From assembly GCA_039000515.1 (NCBI GenBank), contig JBCFYV010000012.1, positions 14,065,790 to 14,129,789 on the forward strand: 64,000 bases of DNA. Reading direction: 5' to 3'. Below the pieces are notes generated by a model. That model worked only from the letters and a program-made list of their open reading frames with translations, was not told the origin of the DNA and ran no database searches. This document shows, in pieces, positions 1 to 11,335 of the stretch (positions are counted from its first letter, which is position 1; every line of letters begins with the position of its first letter). This stretch comes from Timema cristinae (taxonomy: Eukaryota; Arthropoda; Insecta; Phasmatodea; Timematidae). The translations under genes and the position numbers were made by a program.

Positions 1-1560
1 GGAAGACTGAAGTTGAAAATATTTTAGAGATAATTTAATTTTTACTCTTCTAATGAAATTAGATGGTTCAGAAAAACAAGTTAAATAGTCTCCATACAAA
101 ATTATATAGTCGATTTTCCAAGCTCACATTTTAAATATAAAATATTATACTCACACTTATAAATTAGCAGAAGTAATAAATATAATTTTAGTAAAGCCTA
201 TTTATTGTCATGCAAATATTGATAGTGGTATTACTCGTTTATAAGTATTCCACGAAATTAAGTTAACAACTATAAACTTATTTTTCCAAGCGTAAAAATA
301 TGTTTCATTGAGTATACATGCAAGGTAAAGAGGATTTTTAAATGGTTTTAATTCTAGTTTATGGTCTCAAAAAGCGTCAGATCTAAATACGAAGGGGAGG
401 TTTTTTTTACAAAGGGTGTATGCAAAGACTGGCAAAATAAAAATAAAGAAGGGGGAATTGGGAGAGCCTATAGGGGGTTATGGCAACACCTTTTTACAAA
501 AACACGAAATCAGATAAATATAAAACTAAATTATAATCTGGTGTAAAAATCCTAAAATAGTATCCACATTTTTTGTAATCACCTAGTATATTTGAGGATT
601 GAAAAGAATTAACAACATGTGGAGGATAAAGAAAATAGCAATAAAAAAGTTTCAACTGAGACTTTGGATTAGTTGTAGGTCAGTAGAAGAGATTAAGTAA
701 AATATGATTACGGAAGGGAGTAGCCATCTAGTTTAAAAGCTAATAGCCATAGGGCTAAATTAGCACACCTGCTTGGGTATTATCATGGTAGACCAATTAA
801 TAATAAAGGACCCCCTCTCCCAATCTGTCGCTAATTTCTGTTCCACTTTTGTTTGCGCACGTGGATTCAAATAGATAAAAGCCATAATTTCAGTGCAGTT
901 TTTAAAGTGTATAGTCCAAATTTCATAGTATGGTATTTGGAAAACTCAAATATATTCCATTTCGGTACGCATTCATTATATATTTATGTAAAAATTATGC
1001 TATGTTATCGATACAGTTTATTAAGATTGAACTCTACAGAACACATAACCTGACGTATGAATAATGAAAGTAGATCTAATAATATCCTAGCTGCCAGATA
1101 AGGTCCAATCTATGTATATTGTGTTTGAGTATAGTAAGAATAATAGTGGGTGGATTAAGTGTAGGATTACAACTACGCTGGGTTCAAGAAACGTGACGGA
1201 AGAACATTTAAGTGAAAATTAAAATAAATGGACGCGAGTATGTTGACTTCCCAGAGCAATGAAAACATATTTGTTAGATCATATTATGTTTTACTATATT
1301 ATCATACATGAAGTTCAGAAGGGCTTGATAACTTTTCTTTAGTTTTAGTAATGTTTTTGAATTATCTATTCTGTTGTACGTTACATGTAGTGCTAAAATA
1401 TTTTTTCTTTTTTAATTGACTAATGCATACATTCTGTGTGTCTCTGAAAGAAATTGATGGAATAAGGGGGCATACGTAAGCCTCCCCCCCCCCCTTCCAC
1501 ATCTAAACATAATGGACTCCATCTTAAAATATGAGTGAAAAATTACCCTGAGGATGAACT
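1..1560. other. AT-rich DNA, no gene recognised
   Basis: I see no credible exon, RNA gene or complete transposon here. Short open frames (361-546, 853-1053) have no recognisable motif and are as expected by chance. An 11-C homopolymer lies at 1484-1494. Confidence 0.5.
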
Positions 1561-1567
1561 ATTCCTG

Positions 1568-1645
1568 ATATCTCAGTGGTTAGAGCATTGACGTACTATG
1601 CCAAAGGTCCTGGGTTAGATTCCCGTGCCCAGGTGTAATTATTCG
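1568..1645 (+). repeat. tRNA-like SINE head (family 3)
   Basis: The sequence has a box-A-like stretch (TCTCAGTGGTTAGAGCA) followed about 35 bases later by a box-B-like stretch (GGGTTAGATTCCC), the layout of an internal Pol III promoter. Two similar units lie head to head at 6,364-6,548. I cannot define its 3' end. It reads as a SINE head or tRNA pseudogene, not a functional tRNA, because I see no complete acceptor stem. Confidence 0.55.
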
Positions 1646-3050
1646 ATTTAAAGCACTTGATATTATAAAGGTTCACCTATTTATGTTTCTTACTATAAAT
1701 AGTGTGAACCTTTAATAGCTACAACTTATTGGATTGATTTTTAAATAGATAAACTGAATTTATTTTATCTTTATCAATCAAGCTGAGTGAGGTCATTTAA
1801 CCAGTTGTATCTTCGTGTATTTCTTTGTCTGTTTCTCCACGGTTACTGACACGTGCCTTAAACACTTTTAATGAAATAAGGTAGGGTATTCTTTGGTCAT
1901 AGGCCGTAAACATTATGTGTTTTATATTTTTAATTCTGACAAACATTGCAAGACTAGCGTCTTAAGCCACGTGAACAGCCGTTTATATATTTTAATATAA
2001 TATAGGCTACTATTAACATGATTTTGTCCAATTTATTCACCAAAGAACAATATCAACTTAAAACCAAAGTTAACATTTTATGAGGTGTTTCCACTTTAAA
2101 TCCAAAGGGATATGCTTTTTTTTTTAAATAAAGGGAGATGAGTCTACTGTTCTTAAATTATAGTTTAGCCATTTTTTCCACTGTACATTATATTCGATCT
2201 TATATATAGGCCTTGATCTAATATTTTGAAACAATATAAGTCTAGGGAATAAGGCTTAGTACAATCGCAAAGAACTGGTACAGTAATATAGTAACATGTC
2301 TAGCTTTTCATTAGAGTTTTAAAAGGAACTAATTCCATTTCAAAATTCAATATTATACATACACGCCTTTACTTTACGAACAAGTTTATTACCAAGAAAG
2401 CCCCACGGGTCGAGGGAAAATACAGCTGTCGAAACGTTATTCTCTTTTTATTCTAAAAATCGCCTGCATTCCGTACACCATTTGTAGAAATTGCAACGTA
2501 AGACGATCGGGGACTTCCATGGTGTTAGGTCTTTATTAGATCTTCCTGCGTTGCCCCCCCCCCCCCTTCCTATTCTTCCCTTCTTTCTTGCCTTATTATC
2601 AACATGTGTGTCACCACTTCCCTCGTCTCATATGCACATAAGTTGTTAGTAAAAAAGTGTTATAGGAAAAGGAGCCAAACCATCCAACTGACTTTAATAT
2701 TCATTCGCATTCTCCGTTATGTTTTATTATTATTATTTTATTATTATTTTTATTACTATAATAAACTTATACAAACGTCAGTATTCTTAGCTGAGAGCTA
2801 TTGGTAACAATCATAGCACTAATCAAATATATCTTATCATTATTGATAAAAAATATTTTACAGTGATAAGTTTTATGATTGTAGTTCTTTCAGAGCTATT
2901 TTGCTTGTTTTTTTGTATACTGTATAATTTCTTAGCTCAAAAGTGCATAATATCCTGCTAATGCACTTATAATTACTAGAGTATTAGTGGTACTATTAAT
3001 AACAAATAAAATTCATTGGTAGGCTCATCATCTAAATTTAAAGCTCATCT
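1646..3050. other. AT-rich DNA, no gene recognised
   Basis: Nothing identifiable apart from a 13-C tract at 2554-2566 and a (TTA)n-like patch near 2724-2765. The small open frame at 2604-2807 is low complexity at its end and has no domain I recognise. Confidence 0.45.
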
Positions 3051-3055
3051 AGTCT

Positions 3056-4480
3056 GACTCCCAGCTGGTGTACTGTCTTTTAGTAAATGTTTGTCTCTTA
3101 ACATCCAAAACTTGGAGAGTGCATAACAGCAGGGTTTGTACATCACTGGGATCGGATCATCCAGTTCGATCAATTGTGTCATTAAGTTGTTGCGCCCTAG
3201 CTTGCTTGTCACTACACCAAGAAATTATTCTACCAGATCCATCAAACCTATCCTCGTTGAGTCATCTACCATACCAACCGCCTCAAGCCACCTACTGTCT
3301 CCAATCGGATCACGAAGACTGTTGTAAACGAGAACGTTACCTCTCCATCGCGAAAATCTATCTTGAGACCCAAATTCTACATGAATCTCTCCCCAAGGAT
3401 AACTTCTGTGAAGAATGATGGAAATGTCAAAAACCAACAGGGTAAATGGACCTACTTTTAGCATACTTTGGCCTTTTATTCCATCATAAGTGCTGCCCAT
3501 TGATTGGCTGGATTCAAAGCATAATTTTCTACACAAATTACTAATCTATTCTCTTGAAGTTTGCGGTATAATTCCTCCGAAAGGGCACCATCCCTACCTA
3601 TCTAAGAGAACGATGGTTGTTGCCTTTCCTAAAGTTATCCTCACCCAATGAATTGGGATACCTTATTTCACCCCTAATCGACACGTCAATTTACTTGGCT
3701 TTTTTTTAACCGCAAATAAACATGTGGCGTTCCGCCCAATCTTGGAACTTTGACTGCTCATCTTCCCTCTTGAGGACACTCTCGTATCAGATGATACGTA
3801 GCACCAAACTGGTAGCCCTTCCTAGGAGAACGAAGCACGAATCAACCCCTGTCCCCTAAGGGCTTCGTTTATAATATCCGGGAGTCTCTTACCACCTTCA
3901 GAACCAGTCCCCTCTCGAGTGAGAGTCCTTGCTGTGGGCGCTGTTTTAATTCCCCAGGTGGTGTCCTTGGTCGAATCCTGCCTAATCACCCCACTATTAT
4001 TTAGAGTAAATTGTATGTTTATATTTATCTGTTGATGTTTCTTGTGTATCGCTTTGTAATTAGTATTCTCTTTTTGAACGAGTTCAATGCGCTTTGCCAC
4101 CACCTGCAATTATTTTATAGAGTTATTCTGTGACCGTTAAATGTTGATTTTGATATTTAGTTTTAGGTTGTTTTAGATTATATCCATGCTTTGAGATAAA
4201 GGTGAACTGTACTTTCTCCTTGACGTTGGAATATGGTTCGGATGTCTACTAGAGACTCAGCTACCGATTCTCGTGGTCCCTACTGCCATCTTATCATGCC
4301 ATCTTCTAACATTAGTTGGTAATTATAATTAAAAAAACCTCCTATGTTATTGTCCTATGTTTTCCAGGTGGTTGTGTTGTTTCAGACCTATCTCAGCCCT
4401 TTCATCGAGAATAGTTCTGACAAGGCTTTGAATCCTCCTTGTGGTGAGCTGATATATTTCATTAAGATCTGTAATCCTTT
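3056..4480 (-). pseudogene. decayed Ty3/gypsy-like gag-pol relic
   Basis: Reading the minus strand, 4109-3822 is an open frame (95 aa) followed by a degenerate zinc knuckle at 3817-3776 in which the spacing and the His and last Cys remain (YQFGATYHLIREC) but both first Cys codons are changed. After several stops and frame changes, 3536-3225 is open (103 aa). From about 3175 the phrase LIELDDPIPVMYKP resembles the short linker that precedes reverse transcriptase in gypsy-like Pol. Gag, nucleocapsid, protease region and the start of RT are thus in the expected order. The similarity stops near 3056, before any RT catalytic motif. No LTR was found. The upstream limit (4480) is uncertain: 4380-4480 on the minus strand shows broken gag-like coding. 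This is a dead fossil, and the family assignment rests on motif order only. Confidence 0.5.
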
Positions 4481-5917
4481 AGATAAAGTCAATCGGTTGT
4501 ATCTGATCTGCTAAAATGACTTTCCAGTCACGAATCAGACCAAGATTAACTCAAGTTGACGCCTCCCTTTGGTGAGTATTCCCAGGTTAAAACTCCTCAA
4601 CCCTGCCGCCCCTCCTGAAAGGTATGGTCATTTTGGTACTGGTTGTATCAATACCAATTTTGTACCAGTCTTATTTACCGATATGTACTTTTACCCCACA
4701 CACCACACTATAGGACCCATACCACTATGTCACTGTACCATTGATGAAAGGTCGTGATCAAACTTCTCCTTCTATCACTGTACTAATAGGTTTTAGTGAT
4801 ACGGGACATAGTGGGTTGCTCGGGGAAATATTGAACTATTTGGAATGTTTTGGAAACGTGCCCATCTAGCAAGCTAGAATACAGTGAGTTGTAGAAACAG
4901 AGATTCTGTGGTCTTACTGACAATAATTGTGTGGACTCTCAAACCTGGGCATTATGCTCGTGTAGGGCCTACGCTAGATAAAATTTGTTTATTGAAGGTT
5001 TTTTCGGGGTTTCCCTTTAAGGGTTCATAAGAATGTGAATATTATTTCATAGCCAATGTATAATTTGTTATTCTAATGATTTTACAGATTGGTTCTTCCC
5101 ACTGGCTTTGAATCGATTTGTTAACCGTAAGGGGAAATTTGTCTACCTATCTTTGGCATGTGACGTCACAGAAAGATGGATCCAACTCATCTAGTGAAGG
5201 ACGAGTTGTTCTATGAGAACTAGATAGGAGGCGTTACCCCAGCCAGCTCAGTGGCAGAGGTACCTACTATCTTTTAAATAATAAACTGTCGTTTTAAATA
5301 TTAATAAAGCGCCAATGATAAGTTAAACAAAGCCGTGACAGCGGGAAATAACGGATTACAAAAGTCTGTGACTCGCGTATTAGTCTGAATTTATTAATTT
5401 ATCAGACTTATTAATATTTATACAGAGCATATTTATTATTTGTGAAATGTATTTACGCACTCTAAGAGTAATGGCATGTTTCCAGGGTAGTTTATGCCTG
5501 CTAAAACTATACTTAAATAAATATATAACGATTTACATATAAAGTTATATACTATATAATAGTTTAGTTTTCTTAGCGAAATGGGTATGGAGTGGGTGAG
5601 AACAATTGAAAGTTAGTGTTAACAAGCTCTGATTACCCTGGAAGCAGTACATGCCAAGCCACCAAGTGTGCAACATTGTTTCTGGGTATAGACTGTACCC
5701 CCTACCATACACCGAAGCTTGCTTCAGTCCCGGTGTTGTGTATCAAGGGTACTTTACTGCTCATTGCCCGTGGTTACATACTCTGTACTCACGGTGGGGT
5801 TATTGCTAACACATTATGGTGAGGAATGGCTCTAATTACAAATGCGGCCAACTGAGCGACCGTTGTCAGTGGGGCAACCAAGGTATAGGGTCCATTTTCA
5901 TAGGGAAGGCCCTTATT
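4481..5917. other. unassigned, no intact gene
   Basis: 4481-4800 may be more of the retroelement relic but I cannot align it to a domain. 4569-4757 and 5616-5822 are short open frames without motifs. The 5600-5920 stretch is richer in GC than its surroundings and may be old transposon DNA. Confidence 0.35.
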
Positions 5918-5921
5918 TTCT

Positions 5922-6060
5922 TCTTAGCACCACGTCTTACTACCCGCTCTGGTTATACAATTATGTAATAACTTCACTAATGGTTTTAGAGATTAGGAAG
6001 GCTATATTAGAGAAAGTGTACCCGCACTCACGTGGAGAGAGAGAGAGAGAGAGAGAGTTT
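5922..6060 (-). repeat. SINE family 2, partial, minus orientation
   Basis: The 3' module shared by the SINEs of this window reads on the minus strand at 5958-5925 (GGGTAGTAAGACGTGGTGCT). Its body continues to about 6035 (ACGTGAGTGCGGGTACACTT on the minus strand), matching the bodies at 18.35 and 46.3 kb. The body runs into a (GA)n stretch at 6036-6057 where other copies have CTCTCCCTCC. The tRNA-like head is missing. Confidence 0.65.
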
Positions 6061-6363
6061 AAGCCTATTTGGAGGAACCACTCTTAGCGAAGCCAGACCA
6101 AGATTATAACCTTTATCTCTCCGTCGTCATCATTCTAATCTACTGCCAGAGTAGCACGTTGGAACTATGCAATATTAACATACTAGAAGACTACAATATA
6201 TATTTTCACATATCCCTACGAAAAGATATGTGTTATACAGCTGTCACTTTTGATATATATTATCAATAGGTATACAAACACAATAAAATAGCGGATTGAC
6301 TGGCCAAGCTATTATATTTGTGAGTAATGGTTATAGCTGCATCTAACTATCATATTCTTTAAT

Positions 6364-6548
6364 ATACATATGACATCTTGATACGGGAATCGAACCTGGA
6401 ACTTTTGGCCTAGTAAGCTATTGTTTTAACCAATGAGCTACCCAGGAGTTATCTCTTACCTAGGATCATTCTTCACTCAGTGGATAAAGTATTGGCGTCT
6501 TAAGCTAAAGGTTTCGGGTACGATTCTGGTGTCGAGATGTCATATTCA
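6364..6548. repeat. head-to-head pair of tRNA-like units
   Basis: The left unit (6446-6364, read on the minus strand) has box B GGTTCGATTCCC. The right unit (6466-6548, plus strand) has box B GGGTACGATTC. Both continue into GATGTCATAT, so the two arms are homologous and inverted around a spacer of roughly 20 bases (6447-6465). Either two SINE heads inserted back to back, or these are the arms of a small foldback element. Related to the unit at 1,568. Confidence 0.55.
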
Positions 6549-7242
6549 ATGTAATGAATACCTATATAATAGTAGAATGTAGTCATTTTTGACAGCTAAA
6601 AAAATGTTGATATATTCTAAACACTAGTGTATGCATACGCTCAATATTAGAACATATTTTCCATAGCACATAATAACTATATCCTAAATAATATAATAAC
6701 ATAAATAAACTGTTTCAAATGCGCTACCCTCAAATGAGAGTATTTGGATTATTTTAATATACATTTAATTTGATGCAATTTATTTTTAGCATTAAATTTG
6801 TACATACAAATTTTAACTTTATTGGCAAAATATTCATTCTAGTACATAACTGTATGTTTGTACTGTACGTTGTAACTAAATATTAGTTTCCATATTATTA
6901 TTCATTAATATGCATGGGATATATTATATTTAGTAAACACCATATGACAAATCTAATATTTATTAAAAATGAATCATTTAAACATGAATATTAATTAAAT
7001 ACTCGCCGCGAGTTAAATTAGTACTACTATAGGCTAGATGTAATTTTTCAATAGGGTAATTCTGTAATTAATTTAAAATTAATTAGTGGAGGTAAAAATA
7101 ATAATGTTTTATCGACATTTATGGATATCTATTAAGAATGTCTTTACCATCTTTTTCCTTCAATTAACCACTCTAAGGGCACAATGTTTAGAGAATGAAA
7201 TTAAAATAATATGTGTTTGTATAGTGTGTGTGTGTGTGTTGA
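6549..7242. other. AT-rich DNA, nothing recognised
   Basis: Very AT-rich with no motif-bearing open frame. A short (TG)n run lies at about 7226-7239, just outside the transposon that starts near 7243. Confidence 0.45.
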
Positions 7243-7737
7243 TATTCAGGTGTCCGAAAAACTCGTAGTCCAAACTGCGCTTATAGCTTGTTTGAAACAA
7301 AAGTAATTCAAAATACCTATACACTTATATTCGGAAACCTATTATAATACCATTAAATTGTGTTCAAGCATGCGTGTACAACATTTTCTATAAGAGACAT
7401 CAACTTTGGAGCACGGCAGAATAACATATCACAATTATTATAAAATAGCACACCAGTCCATCTAGAAGTGCGAATATGTTCTGAGGGACATCATTAACAG
7501 TCCTGCACCACAAAGAGTGCTTGCCATTATTACATGCACAGTGTCACGCGCTTAACTGATATGCAACGCATGCTTGAACAGCTTTGATCTCTTGGAGCTA
7601 TTCGCCGAAACTTTAAATACAATTAAATGGTATTAGTATGGGTTTCCGTTGTAAGTGTATAGGGATTTTGTACTAATTTTGGTTCAAATAAGCTATATGT
7701 GCCGTTTAGGCTAAGAGTCTCCAAATACCCTGTATAT
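7243..7737 (+). mobile_element. deleted DNA transposon with ~130-bp TIRs
   Basis: The left arm (7243-7375) and the reverse complement of the right arm (7611-7737) align over most of their length, for example around CCTATACACTTA and AATACCATT. An additional perfect 14-base inverted match lies inside (7361-7374 with 7567-7580, TGTTCAAGCATGCG). The ends read CAGGTGTCC and CAGGGTATT, like the ACAGGGTGT ends of the element at 9,803. Between the arms (about 7,465-7,610, plus strand) a broken frame reads INSPAPQRVLAIITCTVSR followed by CNACLNSFDLLE, resembling the extreme C-terminus of insect mariner-superfamily (DUF4817-associated) transposases. The rest of the transposase is absent. Confidence 0.65.
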
Positions 7738-8066
7738 ACATTACGTATATTTTTATATATACCCATATATGTATTATATATAAAAAGCCTTATATTATAT
7801 AATAAACTGTACCATAATATATATAATATTGTTTATATACTTAAATCACTGTTGTAGTATTTGATTAAAATTTATAACTGAAAAAACTTCCAAGACATAG
7901 TTTTGAAGAATATTTTAATTTTTGCCTAGACTTTTGTTTCTGGTTAAATTCAAATAATAGATAAATCGTCATTTATCTAGCCGTTTGAAAATATTCAGAG
8001 CTTCCAATCTTGACAATAGGTCACTATATTTATCGTACATAAATAAAACGGCAATCATAAACTAAA

Positions 8067-8352
8067 GGGTGACCTGGTGGTCTAGGGGTAAGGTGTCAGA
8101 CTTCTGTGCTGGCGGCCGGAGTTCAATCCTCGGTCCCGGCAAAGATTTATCTGATTACCAAACCCTTCCTTCACCTCTGACAAGACGTCTTGTGAATGTG
8201 GGGAATGCCAGGCCTCCACCGTGGTTCGGATTCCACGTTAAACTGTAGGTCCTTCATTTCATTCACAATCACCCTACCATTACACATTAGCGTAAGTGCG
8301 TATAACCCGAATGGGTAGTAAGACGTGGTGCTAATAATAATAATAATAATAA
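8067..8352 (+). repeat. SINE family 1, full length with TSDs
   Basis: A tRNA-related head has box A (TGGTCTAGGGGTAAGG) and box B (GGAGTTCAATCCTC). It is followed by a unique body, the shared 3' module (AACCCGAATGGGTAGTAAGA) and a (TAA)n tail. Perfect 11-bp direct repeats CATAAACTAAA flank it (8056-8066 and 8353-8363), the mark of target-primed insertion. A second full copy is at 19,041 and a fragment at 28,886. The open frame on the opposite strand (8377-8171) is a by-product of the SINE. Confidence 0.88.
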
Positions 8353-8363
8353 CATAAACTAAA

Positions 8364-9802
8364 CAAGACGAATGCATGACGCATGTAATTGTAGAAAAAT
8401 GCTGTAATTAAGTAAAATAACAAATTTATATATTTTTTAAAATCAATTAGCAATACCAGCAATAGTAAGAGTTTTTTTAACACGTATAGATTTTTTTAGT
8501 CTCATCATAAAGAAAATCTAGTATAAAATACTACCTGTGTCTTAATTTGGTTTTACCGATTGAGAAATAAGGAAAAGCATTGTCTTGAAAGATGTCATTT
8601 TTTAAGGACGTTATCTACTTTGACGTTACGGCAGCTCAAGATAGGATTTCCTATGTTAGTGAATTAACGTTTCACTCAGTGAGGTTTAAGATAGAACGTC
8701 AAAAAAAACCATACATTCTTAAATAATTCTTAAAATTATCTTAAAGTTTCACAAAATTATAATTTTAATCTTGAAGTAGTTTTTCTTTTTGTAAACGTGA
8801 ATTTTACAAATAATCCCCAACTCAGGCTATTTGTCTTGCTCACGAAAATTTCCTGTAGGAATCTTCCTGCCAGGATATTTATTAATAATGTCCATGCTAG
8901 CATATGTCTATCTAGAATAGAAAACATGATAAGGTATTTTTAAAATATAAGTCAAATTGTTCAAGGTGTAAATATTATCGTGACAGTGTTAACCTGTCAC
9001 AGGAAGGGTGGATCTAAACAAGAGGCCTCGCAGGGTGAACTGCACATTTTATTCCCTTTCTTTCTATTTATTATATTTTTGTACAAGTGAGATAAATAAA
9101 TTAGCATGTTTGGCCTACGTCATATTATGAAGCAACAACCGACTTCGTAAAATAGCATTAAAATCTTCACGTAGGCAACTTCGTTAATCAATATGGAGCT
9201 GGAAATGAAAAATAATCCCAACTGCACCTGGACGGGAGAGGAACACTTACCTTCCCATAAGAGGCGAACAAGTGTTATGCTAGTTTGAAATCTTGTATCC
9301 CCCAGCCGCTTGGATGGATTTTCATTTGTCGTCAATGACTATACTGTATAACTCTTTAAAACTTTAATATAAAAAAAGGGTTATTCCCCTTCTGAATTAT
9401 CTATGACGATATATTATTTTACGTATGAATGTGACATAATGATGACAGTATTCGCTTAGGAAAAATAAGATAATATTTGTATGTATTTCTGCAGTTGGAA
9501 TAAGCCTTTAGCTGAAAATAACCAACTGTTTTAAATCCATATGAATTAAATATTCACCCTTAAATATTTTTTATACATTATATTAGCTAGCAGAAGTACC
9601 TGGGGTTTCCTTTGCGTGGCTGGCTACTTTTGGCAACGTTTATCTTAGCTTCAAACAGATAGAAAAAAACTCTTTATTTTATATCTTACATACAAGTTTT
9701 TAATGAATTGAAAAAATAAAAAATAATAAAATTGCTGCTTCGGGGTGCACTTGTTTGTACACTGGGGCTACTAATTTTTAAATGTCAGCCCTCTGCCTGA
9801 TA
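8364..9802. other. AT-rich DNA, nothing recognised
   Basis: No credible gene or repeat boundary seen. The minus-strand open frame 9335-9120 (71 aa) shows no known motif. Confidence 0.45.
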
Positions 9803-10570
9803 TATACAGGGTGTAAACGAATACAAGTTACAAATTTCTTGGATTTTTTATAGGGTCCAATGTAGATCAACTTTTATAAAAGAGCTCGTGTCCGGAAAAT
9901 CATAATTTTTTCGTTGCAGACTAGAACATTTAATATGTTCAGTGTCGGTAGTAGGAATAATTCTCAAAGTACTTTATTGGCTTACATTACATAAAAAAAT
10001 ATTTAGCAATGCTAAAGCAGATGGCTACAATAATTGCTCAATATGAATTCCACCGATTTCGATGCAAGCAATGCACCTGACGCATGTTTTAGTATACTCT
10101 TTCAAAATGTCAGGACTCATTTGGATTTCTTTCCCCGTGGCGAGAATGCGTACTAGCAGATCTTCCTCAGTTTCAACAGAAGTTTCATAGACCAGGTCTT
10201 TCATGCAGCCCCACAAGAAAAAGTCTAGTGTAGCTAGGTTTGGGGAGCACGGAGGCCATTCTACTGGTCCCCCTCGACCAACACATCTGTCCCCAAATAC
10301 CAGGCTGAACGTTAAGAGAAATAAGGGTGTCTTAGCTAAACATTACACATTAAAAAATGTATAGTGATCGTTATATTGGTCGAGTCACCCCACGTGACCA
10401 TGATGTGGCAAATGCAACGTGTTATCATTTGATTTTGGTTAAACAGTTTCAGTCCATAACACGCAGACGGTGCATTCCTGGCAACGAGTTCCTCAATAAA
10501 AATTTGTCAACTTTGGACCTCCAACTCAACCTAGAAATTTGTAGCATGTATTCATGTACACCCTATATAT
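9803..10570 (-). mobile_element. deleted mariner-superfamily-like transposon
   Basis: Terminal inverted repeats of about 38 bp: left TACAGGGTGTAAACGAATAC, right (reverse complement) TAGGGTGTACATGAATAC, both continuing to TACAAATTTCT. The flanks are TA-rich. The interior holds a transposase C-terminus on the minus strand (10,290-10,025) and otherwise stop-rich DNA. At about 770 bp it is too short for a full transposase plus TIRs, so it is an internally deleted copy. Confidence 0.75.
10025..10290 (-). pseudogene. transposase C-terminal fragment
   Basis: The minus strand encodes EWPPCSPNLATLDFFLWG and then, from the Met at 10,216, MWGCMKDLVYETSVETEEDL, ending in IACIEIGGIHIEQLL and a stop. This is the conserved last third of a common insect DDE transposase (DUF4817-associated, mariner/IS630-like fold): the WPP-SPDL-PLDFFLWG block with the last catalytic acidic position, then the helical tail. 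Here the SPDL aspartate reads as Asn (SPNL), while the following LDFF aspartate is present. N-terminal HTH and the first catalytic residues are missing, so it cannot act alone. Confidence 0.8.
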
Positions 10571-11280
10571 CTAGCAGCGCTCATGAGAGACAATCATACT
10601 CTTTATTTTATTAATATAGGTATTGAGAGTGAATACACTTTTTAAGAATACATGTCACATTTCTTTTGAGACATACACAATCTTCATTTTACTAAAATAT
10701 ATTAGAGATTAAATACAATTTTAAAATTCGATGTCATATTTATTTTCACTACACACTGTCTATGCAATATTTCAAAAATCGGCAAAAATCGACCTCGATA
10801 TTAAGGTCACACTAGGACGGTATATAGCCTTGAGCGACTGTTCTAATTAACTAAATGCCATAGGAGAATTTAATTGAAAGCAAACAATCACAAAACGAGA
10901 GGTAGACAACGACATGAATTTGTAGAGGTTTATTATTTCCGTTATTTCTGTTAGGATACCGAATTGTAAGGGTATTTCGTTTCGTAGAAAGGCAGTATTA
11001 GATAAAGGTGGGGATGTAATTTACTAAAATCTTTAGATCCAAAAACGGTATTTGTATTTTAAAGGTGGTGTTTATATTATGTGTAACAGATTATGTCTTA
11101 GTAAAATATAGTTAAGTGAAAATGTTTTAACTTAAATGACATATCTGATAACTTTATAGATATTCTGGGCTTTAAATATAAATATATACATCCATGGTAT
11201 ACAATTTTTGTGTTATATGGTAGTTTGTTTTAGGCTTGTTTGTTTATATCCATGTCAGAAAACAACAATACATTATTAGT
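10571..11280. other. AT-rich DNA, nothing recognised
   Basis: No motif-bearing open frame or repeat boundary seen. Confidence 0.4.
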
Positions 11281-11335
11281 ATGTATAAGTATAACCTGAA
11301 CAGGTACTAAGACGTAGTACTAAGGGGGAAAAAAA
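11281..11335 (+). repeat. orphan SINE 3' module
   Basis: GTATAACCTGAACAGGTACT then AAGACGTAGTACTAAG matches the 3' module of the SINEs. Both halves of the small palindrome have changed (ACCTG/CAGGT instead of ACCCG/CGGGT) so pairing is kept, although decay of a CpG on each strand would give the same result. An A-rich run follows. No head or body can be recognised upstream. Confidence 0.6.

Noticed and set aside
8067..8140. Functional tRNA gene
   Set aside because: Boxes A and B are present, but the acceptor arm does not pair and the sequence continues as a repeated SINE with tail and TSDs; the same holds for 19,041.
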